Of a stretch of 36,702 nucleotides of DNA, positions 30,775 through 36,702 are shown in pieces. The translations under genes and the position numbers were made by a program. The DNA comes from Acetobacteraceae bacterium (lineage in GTDB: Bacteria; Pseudomonadota; Alphaproteobacteria; Acetobacterales; Acetobacteraceae): assembly GCA_947371015.1 (NCBI GenBank), contig CANBNK010000040.1, forward strand, positions 1-36,702, read 5' to 3'. The notes below the pieces were generated by a model that saw only the letters and a program-made list of their open reading frames with translations, was not told the origin of the DNA and made no database searches. The stretch's first letter is position 1. Each line of letters opens with the position of its first letter.

Positions 30775-31469
30775 TTGCGCTCGCCTTCCAGCACCGCATG
30801 GGCGCGGCCGGTGAAGATCACCACGGCACCACGCTCCCGCAGGGCGAAGCCTTCGGAGGTCAGGGTGCCGAACGGGCCCTGGGCAGCGACCGGCTTGTCG
30901 CCATCGCCATTGCCCGCGGCCAGGTCCACGGCAGCCCCATCCGTCACCAGCATGGTGCCGTTGTCATGGAAGATCGTGACCTTGCCGGCCAGGTCCAGAT
31001 GGTCGCGCGGGCGGTCGTAGCGCCCGGTCTCGGATTGCAGGTAGATCCAGCTGCCATCGGTCATCAGGATGTCGGCGCGCGGCTGGGTCAGGTCCAACTG
31101 CTCCTCGGCCCCCACCTGCTGCGCCAGGTCGGCGGTCACGGTATAGGGCCGGTTCAGGTCGTCCACGCCCTGGTAGCGCGGCGCCGTCACCCGCAGGGAT
31201 TCGGACCGCGGCTGGATGCTGCGGCGGAACGCATAGCGCGAGCGATCCTCGCTGCGTTCGAACTCCGGCCACAGCACGATGGCCGCCAGCAGCAACAGCG
31301 CCAGCCCGGGCAGCACCCGCTTGGCCAGCCGCACCGCCAACCGCCGCCGGGCGATCTGCTGCACCGACAATGCGGTGCGTTCGCGCGAAGGTATCAGCAT
31401 CTGCCGCGGCGACAGCGGCACGGCGGGCGCCGGCGCGCCGGGCTTGCCGCCGCTCGACAACGCCCTCAT
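30771..31469 (-). CDS. lptC: LptC, inner-membrane LPS transport protein
   Basis: A 232-residue membrane-anchored LptC that receives LPS from LptBFG and hands it to LptA. One transmembrane helix (about residues 52-67; VLPGLALLLLAAIVLW) follows a cytoplasmic Arg-rich stretch, and the rest is the periplasmic jellyroll ('VTAPRYQGVDDLNRPYTVTAD', 'GRYDRPRDHLDLAGKVTIFHDNG'). The frame is open to an ATG at 31529, but ATG 31469 overlaps the stop of a small upstream frame as ATGA, the same join seen at lptC/lptA and lptA/lptB, so I take 31469. The N-terminal cytoplasmic part is longer than in E. coli. Confidence 0.87.
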   Translation of the reverse strand: MRALSSGGKPGAPAPAVPLSPRQMLIPSRERTALSVQQIARRRLAVRLAKRVLPGLALLLLAAIVLWPEFERSEDRSRYAFRRSIQPRSESLRVTAPRYQGVDDLNRPYTVTADLAQQVGAEEQLDLTQPRADILMTDGSWIYLQSETGRYDRPRDHLDLAGKVTIFHDNGTMLVTDGAAVDLAAGNGDGDKPVAAQGPFGTLTSEGFALRERGAVVIFTGRAHAVLEGERK

Positions 31470-31642
31470 ATCCGCACCACACACGGCCGGTGCCCCAGCC
31501 CGCCCGCCCGGACCATGGCCATACCGCAACGGCCATGCCGCCCTGCACGGGTCGGGGCCGCGGCGTCCAGGGCCTGGACGCGGCGCGCGACCAAGGGGTC
31601 ATCGGCCTGCCAGGCGGCGGTATCGGTCAGGTGCAAGTCCAC
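31466..31642 (-). CDS. Possible 58-residue protein coupled to lptC
   Basis: A GTG-started frame of 58 codons whose TGA stop overlaps the lptC ATG by 4 bp. The first half (VDLHLTDTAAWQADDPLVA, then a short Arg/Ala helix-like stretch) reads like protein, with third positions almost all G or C; the second half is Arg/Gly-rich and less convincing. No ribosome site is evident before the GTG, and no other start exists in this frame before an upstream stop. I do not recognise it. It could be a genuine small gene, the remnant of a longer gene disrupted by rearrangement, or chance. Confidence 0.35.
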   Translation of the reverse strand: MDLHLTDTAAWQADDPLVARRVQALDAAAPTRAGRHGRCGMAMVRAGGLGHRPCVVRI

Positions 31643-31801
31643 GCCGGATGTATGGGCTTCACGGCGCCGAGGGTCAACGCGCGTGAAGCACTCGGGACAA
31701 GAATCGTGCCATCAGGCCACACATGGCTTGCGGTTTGGCCGGCACTGTGATCCGGGCCACGCCCACCGCAGCCGCCACGGCACGCTCGGCGGCTGGCCGC
31801 T

Positions 31802-32035
31802 TCAGTGCACCAGAACCGGTGCCATCTCGTGCTCGACCACCGCGGCGGCAGCCGTCTCCAGGTTCGGCGCGGCGCCGATATGGGTGCCGTCGGCGGCGTG
31901 GATGGACACCGCCTGCACGCCGTTCAGGGTGACCGGGCGCAGATAGGCCACCTGCTGCAGCCCAAAGCGCGCCCAGTCCATGGGCGACAACTGCGCCAGG
32001 CTGATGGTGACGGGGGCATTCTGGTCGTTGGTCAT
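31802..32035 (-). CDS. DUF1150 family small protein
   Basis: A 77-residue protein matching the DUF1150 pattern: 'DWARFGLQQVAYLRPV' followed by 'SIHAADGTHIGAAPNLETAAAAVVEHEMAPVLVH'. GGAG lies 8 nt before ATG 32035. DUF1150 genes are typically found right after small heat-shock genes in alphaproteobacteria, as here (53 bp after the Hsp20 gene). Function is unknown; a role in the heat-stress response is inferred from linkage only. About 160 bp without a recognised gene follow on the minus strand. Confidence 0.82.
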   Translation of the reverse strand: MTNDQNAPVTISLAQLSPMDWARFGLQQVAYLRPVTLNGVQAVSIHAADGTHIGAAPNLETAAAAVVEHEMAPVLVH

Positions 32036-32088
32036 GGTGTGTCTCCGTTGGGCGCTGCCATGTGGCCCGCGCCGGTTGGAACGAATGC

Positions 32089-32547
32089 TCACTCGGTGCC
32101 GGTGCGGCCCTCGACGACAGGCTTTGCCGCGCCGTTGGTCTTCTTGCCGATCTGAATGGTCTTGACCCGAACCTCCGGCTGCGGCCGCTCAAGCTCGACA
32201 TGCAGCAGGCCGTTGTCCAGCCAGGCACCCTCGACGTCGATGCCTTCCGCCAGCACGAAGGCCCGCTGGAACTGCCGGGCGGCGATGCCGCGATGCAGGA
32301 AGATCCTGCCCTCGCTGTCATCCTTCTGCCGGCCGCGGATCACCAACTGGTTGTCTTCCTGCGTGATCTGCAGGTCGTCCATGCTGAAGCCGGCGACCGC
32401 GAGCGTGATCCGCAGGCGGTTGGAGCCGATCTGTTCGATGTTGTAGGGCGGATAGCCGTCGGCGTTCTTCGCCACGCGGTCCAGCATTTGTTCCAGATGA
32501 TCGAACCCCAGGAACAGGGGGGAGCCAAAGACCGGCGAGCGCGACAT
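32089..32547 (-). CDS. Hsp20 family small heat-shock protein
   Basis: A 152-residue IbpA-like holdase. The short N-terminal arm (MSRSPVFGSPLFLGFDHLEQMLD) is typical of class A alphaproteobacterial sHSPs. The alpha-crystallin domain spans about residues 35-125 ('YPPYNIEQIGSNRLRITLAVAGF', RGIAARQFQRAFVL, and the G-x-L motif in DNGLLHVEL), followed by a C-terminal extension where an IxI-like motif (IQIG) docks neighbouring subunits. It binds unfolding proteins in the cytoplasm for DnaK/ClpB. ATG 32547 has GGAGG at 10 nt. It is divergent from def, with a promoter candidate between, and precedes DUF1150. Confidence 0.93.
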   Translation of the reverse strand: MSRSPVFGSPLFLGFDHLEQMLDRVAKNADGYPPYNIEQIGSNRLRITLAVAGFSMDDLQITQEDNQLVIRGRQKDDSEGRIFLHRGIAARQFQRAFVLAEGIDVEGAWLDNGLLHVELERPQPEVRVKTIQIGKKTNGAAKPVVEGRTGTE

Positions 32548-32616
32548 GGACCGAAGGGCCTCCTCATCCAGAGCGAAGCAATGCCGCCGGGCCCGAAGCA
32601 CCCATTGGCGAGTACT

Positions 32617-32645
32617 GATGTTGTCAGCCCCAGCACCGCTTGCAA
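32617..32645 (-). promoter_or_regulatory. Putative promoter of the Hsp20 gene
   Basis: On the minus strand TTGCAA (32645-32640) and AACATC (32622-32617) are 17 bp apart, within CCCTTGCAA...ACAACATC. The CTTG start of the -35 box would suit RpoH in an alphaproteobacterium, but the -10 box is only a partial match; sigma-70 is equally possible. Confidence 0.3.
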
Positions 32646-32693
32646 GGGGGCACCGGTTGCAACGGGGGGCGGCCCGGGGGTAATCGGTGCCGC

Positions 32694-33248
32694 ATGAGCG
32701 ACGAAACCCCCGCGCACCTTCGGCACGAATTGCTGCCGATCCTGATCGTCCCCGACGCCAAGCTGCGGCAGAAGTGCCGCGCCGTGGGCCCCACCGACGC
32801 CGATGTGGTGCGCGAGCTGGCGCCGCGCATGCTGGCGACGATGTACAAGGCCCCCGGCATCGGCCTGGCCGCCCCCCAGGTGGGCAGCCTGCTGCGGCTG
32901 TGCGTGGTGGACATCCAGAAGGATGACGTGCTGACGCCGATGGTGCTGGTGAACCCCGAGATCGTGGCCGTCTCCAAGGACCTGCACACACGCGAGGAAG
33001 GCTGCCTCTCCCTGCCCGGCCAATATGCCGACGTCACCCGCCCGGCAGAAGTAAAACTGCGCTGGCTGGACCTGGATGGCACCAAGCGGGAAATGCAGGC
33101 CGACGGGCTGCTGGCCACCTGCCTGCAGCATGAGCTGGACCACCTGGATGGCGTGCTGTTCGTGGACCACATCAGCGCGCTGAAGCGCAACATGCTGCTG
33201 CGCAAGCTGGCCAAGGACATGAAGCTGCGCCAGCGCGAGGCGATGTAG
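32694..33248 (+). CDS. def: Peptide deformylase
   Basis: A 184-residue deformylase that removes the formyl group from nascent N-terminal methionine. All three motifs are intact: GIGLAAPQ at residues 55-62, EEGCLSLP with metal ligand C104, and QHELDHL with H146, E147 and H150. ATG 32694 gives the usual N-terminus (a few residues, then LLPILIVPDAKLR). The G-rich stretch 13 nt upstream is a weak ribosome site. In related genomes def is normally followed at once by fmt and truA; here it meets convergent genes 6 bp after its stop and fmt lies 2 kb away. Confidence 0.95.
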   Translation: MSDETPAHLRHELLPILIVPDAKLRQKCRAVGPTDADVVRELAPRMLATMYKAPGIGLAAPQVGSLLRLCVVDIQKDDVLTPMVLVNPEIVAVSKDLHTREEGCLSLPGQYADVTRPAEVKLRWLDLDGTKREMQADGLLATCLQHELDHLDGVLFVDHISALKRNMLLRKLAKDMKLRQREAM

Positions 33249-33254
33249 GACGTT

Positions 33255-33731
33255 TTATCGCCCGGGCGGGGTCGGCTGACCTGGCATCTGGATGATTACC
33301 GGCGCTGCGGGTGGCGCAACCGCGCGCTGCTCAAACAATCGATCGAACCTGCTATTGGCCGCTGCTGCGCTTTCAGCCTGGCGCTCCAAAAATCGATCAA
33401 GCCTGCCGTTGATCTCCGTCAGCCTGCCGATGCCCACGGTTACCAAGATACCCAACGCAAACACGCCGACACCGAGTACCGCGGTAATCGCCCATTGCAT
33501 GGTCCGCAAACTGTCCTTGAAGCCGTCGAATGCCGTCTTCAATCCGTCCACGGCATTCCTCATACCGCCGACTTCGGCCGCCATCGCATCCACCCGCTTC
33601 CGCAGCGCCGCCACGGCGTCGTCCCCAGGCCCGCCGGGGCCGCCACCGGGCGGTTCGAGGCTACCGGAGGATCTTGTCCCCTTGCCGCCCTCGATGACGT
33701 TGAACGGCGCATTTCCGCGCAGTTGGCTCAA
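33255..33731 (-). CDS. Hypothetical membrane protein with coiled coil
   Basis: A 158-residue protein that I do not recognise. I use a TTG start at 33731: GAGGGA lies 8 nt before it, and its TTGA overlaps the TGA stop of the upstream zinc-ribbon gene. A longer ATG-started frame (33782) would overlap that gene by over 50 bp. A Gly/Pro-rich linker (residues 20-37) leads into a heptad-like helix (about 38-78; LRKRVDAMAAEVGGMRNAVD), one transmembrane helix (81-101), then a second coiled-coil-like helix (103-135) and a Pro-rich tail. The shape resembles small single-span coiled-coil proteins often found on mobile or phage-derived DNA; function unknown. It is cotranscribed with the zinc-ribbon gene. 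Confidence 0.7.
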   Translation of the reverse strand: MSQLRGNAPFNVIEGGKGTRSSGSLEPPGGGPGGPGDDAVAALRKRVDAMAAEVGGMRNAVDGLKTAFDGFKDSLRTMQWAITAVLGVGVFALGILVTVGIGRLTEINGRLDRFLERQAESAAAANSRFDRLFEQRAVAPPAAPVIIQMPGQPTPPGR

Positions 33732-34000
33732 CTTTGCGCTCCCTCTACCGCGGCCTTCGCATGAGCCCGAACAAGACCGCAATTGTTACACAGAAGCAAG
33801 TAAACCGGCACATGCGGTGACGGCATCACCGCCGAGCCATTGCGATTCATCAATACGTAGGCCGCATCCATGCCAGGCGTATCCACCACCGTGAAGTCGT
33901 TCTCGCCACAAGCGGCGCAGGGAAGTTTCACCTTCCGCGCTTCATAGAACCTGCGAAGCTTTGCGACGGTAGGCGTAGGTGGGTCTTCGACATCAGACAT
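33728..34000 (-). CDS. Hypothetical zinc-ribbon protein
   Basis: A 90-residue protein with two knuckles, CAAC (C28, C31) and CNNC (C71, C74), separated by a beta-rich stretch: a likely single zinc ribbon. The start ATG 34000 follows GGGGTC at about 5 nt; a longer frame is open to 34024 but less plausible. It is otherwise unrecognised. It is coupled by a 4-bp TTGA overlap to the membrane coiled-coil gene, so the two probably act together. It diverges from the HTH gene at 34099, leaving about 100 bp for two promoters. Third-position GC looks somewhat lower than in flanking def and fmt, which would fit an acquired segment, but I judged this by eye. Confidence 0.7.
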   Translation of the reverse strand: MSDVEDPPTPTVAKLRRFYEARKVKLPCAACGENDFTVVDTPGMDAAYVLMNRNGSAVMPSPHVPVYLLLCNNCGLVRAHAKAAVEGAQS

Positions 34001-34098
34001 TGAGTGACCCCAAAACTTGCCCATTCAATATGAGCGCTTTGCGCCGCCGATCCAAGCTCAACGCCGCGACCTGCTACTCTTATCGGGACCCCAAACCC

Positions 34099-34383
34099 AT
34101 GACCCGCATCGGAACCCGCCTGCTGCAAGCCGCCGCCGAAGCCGCCGCCATGGCCCGCGGCGAGGCCCTGCCCGGTGCGACCCTGCACGAACAGCCCGAT
34201 GTCCGCGCCATCCGTGCCGAGTTGAAGCTGACCCAGCCCGCCTTCGCCCGCCGCTTCGGCCTGCCTCTCGGCACCGTGCGGGATTGGGAACAGGGTCGCG
34301 CCATTCCCGACCAGGCCGCCCGCACCCTGCTACGCGTCTTGGCCGGCGACCCCGAGGCGGTGCCGCGCGCCCGCTTCGGCTGA
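34099..34383 (+). CDS. XRE/HigA-type HTH protein (possible orphan antitoxin)
   Basis: A 94-residue protein with a C-terminal helix-turn-helix (about residues 35-85; DVRAIRAELKLTQPAFARRFGLPLGTVRDWEQGRAIPD) after an Ala-rich N-terminal helix that starts 'MTRIGTRLLQAAAEAAAMARGE'. This layout is typical of HTH antitoxins of RelE/HigB-type systems. No toxin gene is next to it: upstream is the divergent zinc-ribbon gene and downstream the DUF4096 gene. It is therefore either an orphan antitoxin or a plain regulator. ATG 34099 has GGGA at 10 nt. Its position between two unusual genes suggests it could regulate one of them. Confidence 0.8.
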   Translation: MTRIGTRLLQAAAEAAAMARGEALPGATLHEQPDVRAIRAELKLTQPAFARRFGLPLGTVRDWEQGRAIPDQAARTLLRVLAGDPEAVPRARFG

Positions 34384-34407
34384 CCCACCACACCTCCGCA
34401 ACAACCC

Positions 34408-34437
34408 TTGCGTCGCCAACAATGTTCCTGTTATGTT
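34408..34437 (+). promoter_or_regulatory. Putative promoter of the DUF4096 gene
   Basis: TTGCGT (34408-34413) and TATGTT (34432-34437) are 18 bp apart. The -10 element lies inside the predicted LexA site, the arrangement expected for repression. Confidence 0.4.
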
Positions 34438-34438
34438 C
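34424..34438 (+). promoter_or_regulatory. Predicted LexA (SOS) box
   Basis: GTTCCTGTTATGTTC is a perfect GTTC-N7-GTTC direct repeat, the operator described for LexA in alphaproteobacteria such as Caulobacter and Rhodobacter. It lies 26 bp upstream of ATG 34465, overlaps the candidate -10 box, and is on the coding strand of that gene. The T-rich spacer also resembles known sites. Confidence 0.6.
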
Positions 34439-34464
34439 ACTACACCCCCTCGGCGCCCCCAACA

Positions 34465-35064
34465 ATGCTCCCGAACCGTCCCCCCGGCCGCTACTCCACC
34501 CCCCGCCCCTGGCAACCCCTGAGCGACGACGAACTCGTCGCCCTCTGGCCGTTCTTCGTCCACAAGGGCAGCGGCCGCCCCATCTTCGATATCCGTGCCC
34601 GGCTGGACGCCATCTTCTGGGTCGCCTGCCACAATGGCCGCTGGCGCGACCTGCCGCCGCACATGGGGCCGTGGGACACCGCCAGCCGCCAATTCCGCCG
34701 CTGGGTCCACAAGGGCGTGTGGGAGGAGTTGCTCGCCGCCGTCGTCTCCCGCCGCGCCCCGCCGGCGCTCAAGGCGCTGGAACACTGGGTCTGCCGCGCC
34801 TTCCGCCGCACGCTGCGCATCCTCGGCCTGCGCGCGCTGCGCCTGGTCCGCCGCCTCGGCCTGCTTTCGGCGCTGAAAGGCCCGGCGGAATGGTACCCCG
34901 ACTGGGATTTGTCCGTTGCGTTGCTCCCCGGGGTCCTCCGCGCGGTTGAGCGGCACCTGGCCAGCCGCGGCGCCCCGCTCAAGGCGCTGCTCCAGGGCTG
35001 CAAATCCTTCCATGCCCTCTGCGGCGGCCGCCGCTGGATCCCCAGCTGGGCAGCGCCACCATGA
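34465..35064 (+). CDS. DUF4096-domain (IS5-type transposase N-terminus) protein under a predicted SOS box
   Basis: A 199-residue protein. Residues about 15-90 (WQPLSDDELVALWPFF, GRPIFDIRARLDAIFWVAC, WRDLPPHMGPWDTASRQF, RRWVHKGVWEELL) match the DUF4096 domain that begins IS5/IS1031-type transposases, probably a DNA-binding part. The DDE catalytic domain that should follow is missing: there is no 'IDSTVVRAH' segment. Instead come Arg/Leu-rich helices (105-140), a Trp/Asp segment (AEWYPDWDLSVALLPGV) and a basic end (CGGRRWIPSW). The frame is intact, with high GC3. No terminal inverted repeats flank it. A TTG at 34408 is possible, but it lies upstream of the SOS box. It could be a domesticated SOS-induced DNA-binding protein or a decaying IS fragment. 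Confidence 0.72.
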   Translation: MLPNRPPGRYSTPRPWQPLSDDELVALWPFFVHKGSGRPIFDIRARLDAIFWVACHNGRWRDLPPHMGPWDTASRQFRRWVHKGVWEELLAAVVSRRAPPALKALEHWVCRAFRRTLRILGLRALRLVRRLGLLSALKGPAEWYPDWDLSVALLPGVLRAVERHLASRGAPLKALLQGCKSFHALCGGRRWIPSWAAPP

Positions 35065-35211
35065 GGCCCCCTTCCCCCCTCCCCCCGGCGCCGCTAAAGC
35101 AGCCGCCTTCCACGGCAATGCCCACCCGGGCAGGCGTCGCCGTGGAGTCGAATGTTTGCAGCGCAGGAAATCGGCCTTGCCGATATGGCGCTGGCGGAAG
35201 GGCCGGAACGC

Positions 35212-36108
35212 ATGCGCCTCGCCTTCATGGGCAGCCCGGATTTCTCGGTGCCGGCCCTGCACGCCCTGCACCAGGCCGGGCACGAGATCGCCGCGGTCTA
35301 TTGCCAACCGCCCCGCCCTGCCGGGCGCGGCCAGAAAGAAACCCGCTGCCCGGTGCACCAGGCCGCGCTGGCCCTCGGGCTGGAGGTCCGCACCCCCGCC
35401 CGGGTGCGGAAGGACCAGGCGGAACACGAAGCCTTCGCCGCCCTCAACCTGGATGTCGCGGTTGTCGCCGCCTACGGCCTGATCCTGCCGCAGGCCATGC
35501 TGGACGCCCCGCGCCGCGGCTGCCTGAACATCCACGCCTCGCTGCTGCCCCGCTGGCGCGGCGCCGGCCCCATCCAGGCCGCCATCCTGGCCGGAGACAG
35601 CGAAACCGGCATCACCATCATGCAGATGGAAGCGGGCCTCGACACCGGCCCCATGCTGCTGCGCGGCACCGTCCCCATCGGTCCCCGCACCGCCACGCCG
35701 GCGCTGCACGATGCCCTGGCGGAGATGGGCGGCGCCCTGATCCTGCGCGCCCTCTCAGAAAGCCCCACCGCCACGCCGCAGCCAGCGGAGGGCGTCACCT
35801 ACGCCCCCAAGCTCAGCAAGGCCGATGGCGCGCTGGACTGGACCCGCGACGCCGCCAGCCTGGACCGCCAGGTGCGCGCCCTGAACCCCTGGCCCGGCAC
35901 CTACTTCCAGGCCGGCGGCGAAACCCTGCGCCTGCTGGAAGCGGAACCCGCCGCGGGCAGCGGCCCGCCTGGCACCGTGCTGGCCCCGGGCCTGGTCGCC
36001 TGCGGCACCGGCGCGCTGCGCCTGCTGCGCCTGCAACGCCCTGGCCGCGGCCCGATGGCGGCCGCCGACCTGCTGCGCGGCTACGCCCTGCCCCCGGTAC
36101 TGGGCTGA
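35212..36108 (+). CDS. fmt: Methionyl-tRNA formyltransferase
   Basis: A 298-residue enzyme that formylates initiator Met-tRNA using 10-formyl-tetrahydrofolate. The catalytic residues are N106 and H108 in [12 protein letters not shown] and D144 in GLDTGPM. The folate-binding core starts with [15 protein letters not shown], and the C-terminal OB-like domain (about residues 205-298; [24 protein letters not shown]) binds tRNA. ATG 35212 has GGAAGGG at about 9 nt and matches the family start, although the frame is open to 35152. The 147 bp before it hold only C-rich sequence. The stop overlaps a mini-frame that leads to truA. Confidence 0.95.
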   Translation: MRLAFMGSPDFSVPALHALHQAGHEIAAVYCQPPRPAGRGQKETRCPVHQAALALGLEVRTPARVRKDQAEHEAFAALNLDVAVVAAYGLILPQAMLDAPRRGCLNIHASLLPRWRGAGPIQAAILAGDSETGITIMQMEAGLDTGPMLLRGTVPIGPRTATPALHDALAEMGGALILRALSESPTATPQPAEGVTYAPKLSKADGALDWTRDAASLDRQVRALNPWPGTYFQAGGETLRLLEAEPAAGSGPPGTVLAPGLVACGTGALRLLRLQRPGRGPMAAADLLRGYALPPVLG

Positions 36109-36173
36109 TGCGCCCCGGCCTCCCCCCCACCAGCCGCGCCACCCCGGCCCGGCTGCGCGCGGTGCCCGCCTGA
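36108..36173 (+). CDS. Possible 21-codon coupling peptide between fmt and truA
   Basis: An ATG overlaps the last base of the fmt TGA stop (TGATG), and this frame runs 21 codons to a TGA that overlaps the truA ATG in the same way. The peptide is Arg/Pro/Ala-rich ([21 protein letters not shown]) with every third position G or C. It has no ribosome site of its own. It may only carry terminating ribosomes from fmt to truA. Confidence 0.3.
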   Translation: MRPGLPPTSRATPARLRAVPA

Positions 36174-36702
36174 TGCCGACCTACGCCCTCACCCTGGAAT
36201 ACTGCGGCACCCCCTTCGTCGGCTGGCAACGGCAGGATAACGGCCTCTCCGTGCAGCAGGTGCTGGAAGCCGCCGCCGCCATGCTGAATGACGGCATCGT
36301 CCCCCTCAGCACCGCTGCCGGCCGCACCGATGCCGGGGTCCACGCCGAGGGCCAGGTCGTCATGCTGGACCTCTCGCGCGAGATCGCCCCGGACAAGCTG
36401 CGGGACGCGCTGAACTTCCACACCAAGCCGCACCCCGTCTCCATCCTCAGCACGGCCTTGGCACCGGAAGGCTGGAATGCGCGGTTCTCCGCGGCCAAGC
36501 GCGGCTATCGCTACCGCATCCTCAACCGCCGCCCCCGCCCCGCGCTGGAGGAAGGCCGGGTCTGGCACATCCCGGTACGGCTGGATGTCGGCGCCATGCA
36601 CGAAGCCGCCCAGGGCCTGCTCGGCAACCACGATTTCTCCGCCTTCCGCGCCAGCGCCTGCCAGGCCAAGACGGCGCAACGCACGCTGGACCGGCTGGTG
36701 GT
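36173..36702 (+). CDS. truA: tRNA pseudouridine synthase A, 5' part (cut by window edge)
   Basis: The first 176 residues of TruA, which makes pseudouridine at positions 38-40 of tRNAs. The start 'MPTYALTLEYCGTPFVGWQRQ' is family-typical. The catalytic Asp is D53 in AGRTDAGVHA, and the substrate-binding block 'FSAAKRGYRYRILNRRPRPALEEGRVWH' follows. The C-terminal third lies outside the window. It is the last visible gene of the def/fmt/truA group and starts one base into the stop of the small frame after fmt. Confidence 0.94.
   Translation, partial: MPTYALTLEYCGTPFVGWQRQDNGLSVQQVLEAAAAMLNDGIVPLSTAAGRTDAGVHAEGQVVMLDLSREIAPDKLRDALNFHTKPHPVSILSTALAPEGWNARFSAAKRGYRYRILNRRPRPALEEGRVWHIPVRLDVGAMHEAAQGLLGNHDFSAFRASACQAKTAQRTLDRLV

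Noticed and set aside
34465-35064. Complete IS5-family insertion sequence.
   Set aside because: The DDE domain is missing and I found no terminal inverted repeats or target duplications around it.

Overview
The window is a high-GC, GC3-rich chromosomal segment of an alphaproteobacterium, most likely from the Acetobacteraceae (Roseomonas-like). That placement is an inference. It rests on base composition, the linkage NDUFA9-like gene / gltD / gltB / FzlA-type GST, the lptC-lptA-lptB-rpoN-hpf block, the Hsp20/DUF1150 pair, Bug-type (TctC) binding proteins beside hydantoinase genes, and a GTTC-N7-GTTC motif of the alphaproteobacterial LexA type.

Layout. (1) 1-10.3 kb, minus strand: the N-terminal part of an AsmA-like protein, a fused HyuA-HyuB (5-oxoprolinase-like) enzyme, then a separate tightly overlapping operon hyuB-hyuA-Bug. 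(2) 10.6-14.9 kb, plus strand: TauD-type dioxygenase, a second Bug protein, alpha/beta hydrolase, luciferase-like flavin monooxygenase and a MarR regulator, joined by 4-bp overlaps or a 1-bp gap except for a 20-bp gap before the hydrolase. (3) 15.2-17.7 kb, minus: M20 amidohydrolase and FAD amine oxidase. Regions 1-3 look like an accessory block for taking up and degrading nitrogen-containing organic compounds; the substrates cannot be named from sequence. (4) 17.7-25.6 kb, minus: core genes for an FzlA-like GST, both glutamate synthase subunits and an NDUFA9-like protein. (5) 25.6-26.4 kb, plus: tRNA-Leu(CAG) and RNase D. (6) 26.7-32.5 kb, minus: hpf, rpoN, lptB, lptA, lptC, a possible 58-codon gene, DUF1150 and Hsp20. 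(7) 32.7-36.7 kb: def, fmt and truA on plus, with def separated from fmt by about 1.9 kb of small accessory genes.

The most interesting signals are these. (a) A perfect alphaproteobacterial SOS-box motif lies just upstream of a short protein that carries only the N-terminal DUF4096 part of an IS5-type transposase, inside the def-fmt gap. (b) Six copies of a REP-like palindrome flank or enter the catabolic genes, and their stems vary by compensatory changes. (c) A 156-bp element with perfect 20-bp terminal inverted repeats supplies the stop codon of a Bug gene. (d) RNase D appears inverted relative to the lpt-rpoN-hpf block. (e) Tiny coupled reading frames sit before lptC and between fmt and truA. 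No rRNA, CRISPR array or complete insertion sequence was seen.
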